DNA of 64,000 nucleotides from Devosia ginsengisoli (GTDB lineage Bacteria > Pseudomonadota > Alphaproteobacteria > Rhizobiales > Devosiaceae), in contig NZ_CP042304.1 in NCBI RefSeq assembly GCF_007859655.1, positions 1,364,001-1,428,000 on the forward strand, in the 5' to 3' direction. The notes beneath the pieces are model-generated. The model was not told the DNA's origin and made no database searches. It saw only the letters and a list, made by a program, of their open reading frames with translations. Shown piece after piece: positions 59,346 through 64,000 of this stretch. The translations under genes were made by a program, and so were the position numbers. How positions within the stretch are numbered: the stretch's first letter is position 1; every line of letters starts with the position of its first letter.

Positions 59346-61801
59346 TATGAACTCGAAATCTGGAATTCGCCTGTGGTCAGGTTCCAGAAGGACTGACCGT
59401 CTGCGCTCTTGATGGTGCCAACCGTCATGTCGCGGATCACGGCGCCTTCGGAGTTGAAGAGGGCGACGACATTGGTCCCGCCATCGGTGCTGATGACCGT
59501 ACGATCAGCATCGAGCACGAGCTGGCTCTCGCCGTCAGTATTGATCTGCGCCAAGAACGCCGCGCTGCCGAACGTCTCGCCATCGGTCGATAGCTGCATC
59601 CCCCATCGCGCCTCGACACCGACCGGCGTGGCCTCGGCACCCATACGCACCATGACTTGTGCGGAGTTCCCACCCATGGCGGCGTAGAGGGAGGACAGAG
59701 CGTTAGCAATCGCTCCGTTCGGCCCAAGCGCCACCTCGATGATCTCGACAAAGCTGGCTTCGAGATCGCCGACTTTCTTGCGCAACTCCCGCTTGAGGAC
59801 TTCTCGATCATTGAAATTGGCCAGGTCTTGCTCGGAGAGGAGCGAGCCGAACCGCTCGAAATTATCGAGAGATGACCGGACGCCCTCGCTGATCCATTTC
59901 AGGTCTTCCACGATCTCGGCAGCAATATCGGCAAAGGTGATGTCGATATCGTCAGGGCCGAGCTTGACGTTCGGTGTGGTGACCGGGATCCATGAGCTCT
60001 CCACCGTCACACGACCAGAAAATGGCACGTACTGGATCTGGACCTCATAGTCCTCATTGGGCAGCAGCGCCTGGATGATGCGGGCCTCACCTAGTTCCGG
60101 CCGGGGCGCCTCGCCCTCCCAGACAATGATTTCGTCGGCAGCGAGACGGATGGTGATCCGCACCGCCCGCACGTCGACGGTGACAGAAGCCGAGGACCAG
60201 AACACATCAATCGCCGGACGTCGGCTTACCCCGTCGCTGTCCACGGCAATGCCGGGCGCAACTGAGAAACCGCTCACCTCCTGCGGCGCCGGCCGATTGG
60301 TCACCACCGGCGCAAAGCTCAGCGGCTGTTCGTCGGTCTCTGGATTCCAGTCGTGGTCGGCAGCGTCGATCTCCTGCAAGCCAAACACCACCCAGCCCCA
60401 TATCGGTCGCGTCCGTACCGTGATGAGGAACTTCTTGCCCGAATATCCGAAGCGATCCGAGGTCCACGCCCCCACCTGCAAGGGTCGGAATTGCGCGTAT
60501 GCGGCAGGCAGCGCGACGACGTGGCGGCCGAACCGCCTGCCCTCTTCCACAACCGCCTTGAGGATGCGCTGCGCCTGTGTGCCGGAGAACGTCGTTTCAA
60601 GCGACAGCCCCTCTACCTGGCGACGCCCGTCATCCTCTTCCTCAAGGTCGCTGCGATAATAGGGAGCGGTTTCCTTGTCTTCCCAGGCCTGGCTCGGTTC
60701 CCGATAGGTGGCCGTCGCACCATTGATGATTTCGTCGAGGTTCGGAAACGGGATCGAGCCCAGTTCCTCGGTCGCCAGCACATCAGCATCGGTGAAGGAG
60801 AAATCCGCCTCATCTGGCACGCCAACCAGCGGCCATACCGTGCCGTCGCTGCCATGGCAGATACGGGCATTGGCGCCGATCAGGAAATCCTTGATGACAT
60901 CGGCCGGCCGCTCGTTGAGGCTGATCTTGCGGCCGCCGCGGAACTGTTTTTCCGTGCCACCGCCCTTGAGGTTGATCGCCAGGTCACAGGCGTCCATCGC
61001 CGCCGCCCAAGCGTCATATGGCAACTGCGCCGCTGTTTTGCGGCCGCCCCAGATATGCGCGCCGAGGGTCGTGGCGCCGGCTGGGCTGTAGTGAATGCCT
61101 CGCTCGATGTTGTAGACGATGACAAGGTTGTTGTCCGAGAACGCCCAGGTGCTCGGATCGTCCCAGCGCTGAGAGCCAGAGCCGCCCGCAGTGCTGTCCT
61201 GCCGGGGGTCATAGAGCTTGATACCCTGGAACTCGCCCACAAAGCTCGGAAAGCCGGTCCATGTCGTTTCCGACCACAAGGCCGTCGTGATCAGCACCGG
61301 CACGCCGCGGCCAATCATGTCGCTGGTCCAAGCGCGGTCGGCATCGCTGCCGAACTTGCTGACCAAATAGCTATCGGCCGTCGTCTGTGCGCCGTCGAAG
61401 AACTTCCGCCACAGCCGACGCGTCCCGCCATCTTCCGCAAGAACGACTGGATTGCCCTGTGCCACGACGCCTGTGCCAGACACGGTGCGCCGGATGCCAT
61501 TGACGAAAATGCCTGCCATACCGGTGACTGGCAGATCGCCAAACGAGTAAACGTCGGTCAGGTAGGCATTCGGCACTTCGCCGTCATTGCCCCACGCATT
61601 GCGGTATTCCAGCTTGCCAGCGTCCGCCACGGTGCCGATGAGGAATGACTGCGGAACCCTGCCTCCAATCGAGACAGTGCCGCGCGTGCCGGTAGCAGTC
61701 TTCTGGTCCTGTGGCCTGCTGAACGCCTGCTTGAGCAGGGTCGAGGCAAGGGAAAGCACCAGCCCGACGACGAGCTGGATGACAAGGCTGAACGGGTCCA
61801 T
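59345..61801 (-). CDS. Tail tip/host-specificity protein (gpJ-like hub)
   Basis: An 818-residue central tail-hub protein. The hydrophobic N-terminus (FSLVIQLVVGLVLSLASTLLKQAFSRP) is typical of this group. The hub domains follow (GVPDEADFSFTDADVLATEELGSIPFPNLDEIINGATATY in pieces; RRQVEGLSLETTFSGTQAQRILKAVVEEGRRFG). A fibronectin-III-like part spans about 500-600, then a helical segment, and the C-terminus (GMQLSTDGETFGSAAFLAQINTDGESQLVLDADRTVI in pieces) resembles the lambda J C-terminal module. It lies 6 bases after the upstream tail gene. Confidence 0.82.
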   Translation of the reverse strand: MDPFSLVIQLVVGLVLSLASTLLKQAFSRPQDQKTATGTRGTVSIGGRVPQSFLIGTVADAGKLEYRNAWGNDGEVPNAYLTDVYSFGDLPVTGMAGIFVNGIRRTVSGTGVVAQGNPVVLAEDGGTRRLWRKFFDGAQTTADSYLVSKFGSDADRAWTSDMIGRGVPVLITTALWSETTWTGFPSFVGEFQGIKLYDPRQDSTAGGSGSQRWDDPSTWAFSDNNLVIVYNIERGIHYSPAGATTLGAHIWGGRKTAAQLPYDAWAAAMDACDLAINLKGGGTEKQFRGGRKISLNERPADVIKDFLIGANARICHGSDGTVWPLVGVPDEADFSFTDADVLATEELGSIPFPNLDEIINGATATYREPSQAWEDKETAPYYRSDLEEEDDGRRQVEGLSLETTFSGTQAQRILKAVVEEGRRFGRHVVALPAAYAQFRPLQVGAWTSDRFGYSGKKFLITVRTRPIWGWVVFGLQEIDAADHDWNPETDEQPLSFAPVVTNRPAPQEVSGFSVAPGIAVDSDGVSRRPAIDVFWSSASVTVDVRAVRITIRLAADEIIVWEGEAPRPELGEARIIQALLPNEDYEVQIQYVPFSGRVTVESSWIPVTTPNVKLGPDDIDITFADIAAEIVEDLKWISEGVRSSLDNFERFGSLLSEQDLANFNDREVLKRELRKKVGDLEASFVEIIEVALGPNGAIANALSSLYAAMGGNSAQVMVRMGAEATPVGVEARWGMQLSTDGETFGSAAFLAQINTDGESQLVLDADRTVISTDGGTNVVALFNSEGAVIRDMTVGTIKSADGQSFWNLTTGEFQISSS

Positions 61802-61807
61802 GCGCTG

Positions 61808-62428
61808 CTATCCCTTCGCCTGGCCCCAAGCCGTCTGAATTTGCCCGGCGGTATCGCCGTATCGACGGAAGCGGTCGCCGCTGCGCAGGCGCTGCTGCTC
61901 ATCGGATTCCATGGCGGGATTGGTCTTGGTGAGATCGATGGAGTCGTTGACGGCCGTAATGGACAACCCACCCTCGCCGCCGGCTGGTGCGTCCTGCACC
62001 TCGGCACCATCGATCCGGCCCGAGAAAAGCAGGTGCGGCGCGGCCACCAGGTTCCACGTCGCTGGATCGAAAACTCCGCGGTGAAACTCGACACGGGCCA
62101 CTCTGACATTGTGTCCGAACACCATATCCATCGGGCCATCAGCGGCCTTGCTGATATGGTCGAAGCCGTAGCTCACCGACCGGGCTTCCAGCCCGATGGC
62201 ATCGACAATCTCAGGAACGGCCAGCAGCGTGCCGCCGCCGCGATAGTCACGGCTGACTGGCGTTTCTGCACCGGGCGGAACCACGTTGACCGACACATTG
62301 TCTTCGCCGGTCCAGTAGTTGAACGTCTCCGCAGCACCGCCCAGCGTCTTGCCGTGGCAGGTCCAGAAATCGCGCAGCACCAAGGCTCCGCTTTCGAGGG
62401 CGGTTATGGTTTCAACATCATAGGGCAT
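61808..62428 (-). CDS. Phage tail protein upstream of the hub
   Basis: A 206-residue protein. It has an LRDFWTCHGKT motif, a central beta-rich domain (VRVARVEFHRGVF, HLLFSGRIDGAEVQ) and a C-terminal ESDEQQRLRSGDRFRRYGDTAG-type end that I associate with small tail proteins located between tape measure and hub (DUF2163/BR0599-like). The exact family is uncertain. It lies 3 bases after the 216-residue gene and 6 before the hub gene. Confidence 0.65.
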   Translation of the reverse strand: MPYDVETITALESGALVLRDFWTCHGKTLGGAAETFNYWTGEDNVSVNVVPPGAETPVSRDYRGGGTLLAVPEIVDAIGLEARSVSYGFDHISKAADGPMDMVFGHNVRVARVEFHRGVFDPATWNLVAAPHLLFSGRIDGAEVQDAPAGGEGGLSITAVNDSIDLTKTNPAMESDEQQRLRSGDRFRRYGDTAGQIQTAWGQAKG

Positions 62429-62431
62429 GGG

Positions 62432-63082
62432 CTACCGGCTATAGGTTTGCTCGGCCGAGAACTGGATTTCGCTATGCAGCCCGCCCTGCTTGGTCGGGAA
62501 TGCACTGCCAGGCTCGATGCGGAATTTGGCGCAGGGCTTCTTGATGATCACGTCCGGCGTGCCAGCGATCGAGGCCGGCAGCGGCGGCCAGATTTCTGCC
62601 GATGCAACCGCCCCGGTGATGGGGTTGGCCGTTCTCGCCTCGGCGAACTGGCCGAGGTAATAGCGGGACGTGTCGAATACGATGCCGAAATAGGTGCCAA
62701 GCGGGATTTCATACCCAGCCGGAAAGCCCGAAAACGACACATGCAGCCGGTCGGTGATGACGTTGATGGCGGGCACGGTCGAGCCGATGACTGAACCGTC
62801 CGGGTCGCTTGCAGGGTATGGCAGTCGCTTATTGTAGAGCAGGACGGTTTTCAGTCCCCCTGCCCGACTGTTGATCAGCGCCATGACGCCCTCCGCCTCG
62901 GCGTTGAGCATAGGGACCGTAGTTGTCTCTGCACGCCATAGCGAAGGCGCCCGGTCGGCATAATGGGTCTCCCCGCCGCCCGTGGCCGAGCGCTGCTGTT
63001 GGAATCCCTGGACGAACTGCCAGTCCTGCACCTTGAATAGCTCAGCGAAGTCCGCTGCGGCGAACGGGTCAGCAAGCGCCAT
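62432..63082 (-). CDS. Phage distal/minor tail protein
   Basis: A 216-residue protein following the tape measure gene by 1 base. It has DWQFVQGFQQQRSATGGGETHYADRAPSLWRAE in pieces, a PAGYEIPLGTYFGIVF segment and a C-terminal beta region. I recognise the type from rhizobial prophage tail clusters but not a named domain. It is probably a distal-tail or minor-tail protein. Confidence 0.65.
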   Translation of the reverse strand: MALADPFAAADFAELFKVQDWQFVQGFQQQRSATGGGETHYADRAPSLWRAETTTVPMLNAEAEGVMALINSRAGGLKTVLLYNKRLPYPASDPDGSVIGSTVPAINVITDRLHVSFSGFPAGYEIPLGTYFGIVFDTSRYYLGQFAEARTANPITGAVASAEIWPPLPASIAGTPDVIIKKPCAKFRIEPGSAFPTKQGGLHSEIQFSAEQTYSR

Positions 63083-63083
63083 T

Positions 63084-64000
63084 TTAGCTGGCCCTCCGAA
63101 GCGGGTTCGCGTTGAACTTCGTGATGGCGTCGGGAAGCTGACGCTTGACCTCCTTGGTGATCTCGCGGGCCAGTGCCGGAGCGGTTTCCGGCGATGTGCC
63201 GGCAGGGACGTTGATCACGTTGTTGATGACCAGGTCGCCGGAGCGGCCATTGTCGTTGCTCTGGTTCTGATTTGCCGGTCGCGGCCGGGTGTGGTCGATG
63301 ACCGTCTCACGAGGGTGAAGCATCGCGAGGAAGCCGCCCTGCCCATCCAGCCCGCCAGTGCGGGGGCCATAACCCGTGTCTCCACCGCCAGCAAAGCCGG
63401 GGAAGAACCCTCCGCTGCTGCCGGTGATCGAGCTGGTGCCGAACAGGCCGCTACCCATTCCACCGCCAAAACCTCCGGTGAACCCACCCATCACAGCGCC
63501 AAAGATCATGTCGAAGATGCCATTAGCGGCCATGGTGAGAGCGCGATCAGCGATCTTGTCGAGAGCATTCGCCCCGGCATTGCCAAGCGCTTCCCAGAAG
63601 GACTGCCCCTCACGAAGGCCCGACTTCATGTCGGCAAAGAAGCCGGAGAACACCTCTTTGCCGAGATCGTAGATTTCGGTCAGACGCCGGGTCGATTCCT
63701 CTGCCGCTACCATCTCGGCCGCCAGCCCGGAGATTTCTGCCCGCTGTTCGCTCGACAGCTTGATGTTGTCGTTCGCCGCCTTGTTGAGCATGTCCTGCTC
63801 GTAGCGGAGCCGGTTGGCAGCCTCCTCGGTCATACCGAGCGCCTGGGCCTCAAGATGCTGCTCGGCGATGAACTGGCGGGCATCACGGGTCAGATCACGA
63901 TAGGCTTCGGCCTGCCGCTCGGCCTCTTTTGCAGCCGCCTTGGATGCCTTTTCATCGACACCCATGCTGTCAGCAAGGCCGCGCAAAGCATCAGCCGCGC
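63084..64000 (-). CDS. Tail tape measure protein, C-terminal part
   Basis: The open frame runs to the window edge without a start (a TTG at 63986 is internal), so only about 305 C-terminal residues are seen. It begins with coiled coil (AAKEAERQAEAYRDLTRDARQFIAEQ), then an amphipathic/hydrophobic helix region, then the Gly-rich end GFTGGFGGGMGSGLFG and the family motif GPRTGGLDGQGGFLAMLHPRETVIDH. These are hallmarks of tape measure C-termini in lambdoid and rhizobial siphophages. Confidence 0.85.
   Translation of the reverse strand, partial: AADALRGLADSMGVDEKASKAAAKEAERQAEAYRDLTRDARQFIAEQHLEAQALGMTEEAANRLRYEQDMLNKAANDNIKLSSEQRAEISGLAAEMVAAEESTRRLTEIYDLGKEVFSGFFADMKSGLREGQSFWEALGNAGANALDKIADRALTMAANGIFDMIFGAVMGGFTGGFGGGMGSGLFGTSSITGSSGGFFPGFAGGGDTGYGPRTGGLDGQGGFLAMLHPRETVIDHTRPRPANQNQSNDNGRSGDLVINNVINVPAGTSPETAPALAREITKEVKRQLPDAITKFNANPLRRAS

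Larger units (their letters stand above)
47895..64000. mobile_element. Partial tailed prophage (lysis, conversion and tail modules)
   Basis: From 47895 to the window end the genes are phage-type: lysis module (47.9-49.7 kb, minus), a plus-strand accessory cassette (49.8-55.1 kb), and tail genes (55.1-64 kb, minus) from the fibre back to the tape measure. Head, packaging, replication, repressor and integrase genes would lie beyond 64 kb. The left boundary is not proven; it could be near 47.9 kb or extend to tRNA-Tyr at 41.58 kb. Confidence 0.85.

Noticed and set aside
55085..64000. Gene transfer agent (GTA) tail cluster
   Set aside because: GTA clusters carry a DUF2460 / DUF2163 / NlpC-P60 peptidase / hub order. 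Here no peptidase lies before the hub, and a large fibre, spanins, lysozyme and morons follow, so a conventional prophage fits better.

Overview
The window is high-GC DNA from an alphaproteobacterium. The ribosomal and RNA-polymerase genes, the alpha-type LexA box (GTTC-N7-GTTC) and several rhizobial-type families (DUF982, FCD-GntR/TRAP) suggest the order Hyphomicrobiales, possibly a Devosia-like genus. That placement is inference from protein resemblance; no 16S gene is present.

Region 1 (1-33.9 kb) is the core translation/transcription superlocus, nearly all on the minus strand. In transcription order it reads secE-nusG, rplK-rplA, rplJ-rplL, rpoB-rpoC, then (after two inserted non-ribosomal genes) rpsL-rpsG-fusA-tuf, rpsJ-rplC-rplD-rplW-rplB-rpsS-rplV-rpsC-rplP-rpmC-rpsQ (S10 block), rplN-rplX-rplE-rpsN-rpsH-rplF-rplR-rpsE-rpmD-rplO-secY-adk (spc block) and rpsM-rpsK-rpoA-rplQ (alpha block). 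Hairpins mark the block junctions: after rplA, rplL, rpoC, tuf, rplO and rplQ, and between rpsK and rpoA. rplC is split by one extra base. rpsL encodes Arg at the residue (88) where Lys-to-Arg is a classical streptomycin-resistance change. A P-loop ATPase and a dihydroflavonol-reductase-like enzyme lie beyond rplQ.

Region 2 (34-41.6 kb) is chromosomal accessory and housekeeping DNA: tRNA-Trp, an orphan barstar-like gene, a MAPEG membrane protein, a HupE/UreJ metal permease, and an FCD-GntR regulator divergent from a TRAP transporter (DctP-DctQ-DctM) followed by mannonate dehydratase (uxuA, also carrying a 1-base frameshift in a C6 run). The latter set looks like a hexuronate uptake and catabolism operon. 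tRNA-Gly and tRNA-Tyr follow.

Region 3 (41.6-47.9 kb) begins just after tRNA-Tyr and is SOS/stress flavoured: an SRAP (HMCES-type) protein, a divergent MarR / SnoaL-like pair, and a stand-alone dnaE2 error-prone polymerase. A perfect LexA box lies between dnaE2 and a divergent unknown gene.

Region 4 (47.9-64 kb, running off the window) is part of a tailed prophage. It has a lysis module (GH24 lysozyme with a C-terminal membrane segment, Rz-like/Rz1-like overlapping spanin genes, DUF1515-like membrane protein) and a tail module (tape measure, tail-tip proteins, J-like hub, large modular fibre). On the opposite strand sits a cassette of small unknown genes, a membrane-anchored FG-GAP-like protein, an MBOAT O-acyltransferase and an SGNH/DltD-like partner. 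This cassette resembles a lysogenic-conversion module that would modify the host surface next to the fibre that recognises it. No integrase, repressor, capsid or terminase gene lies inside the window.
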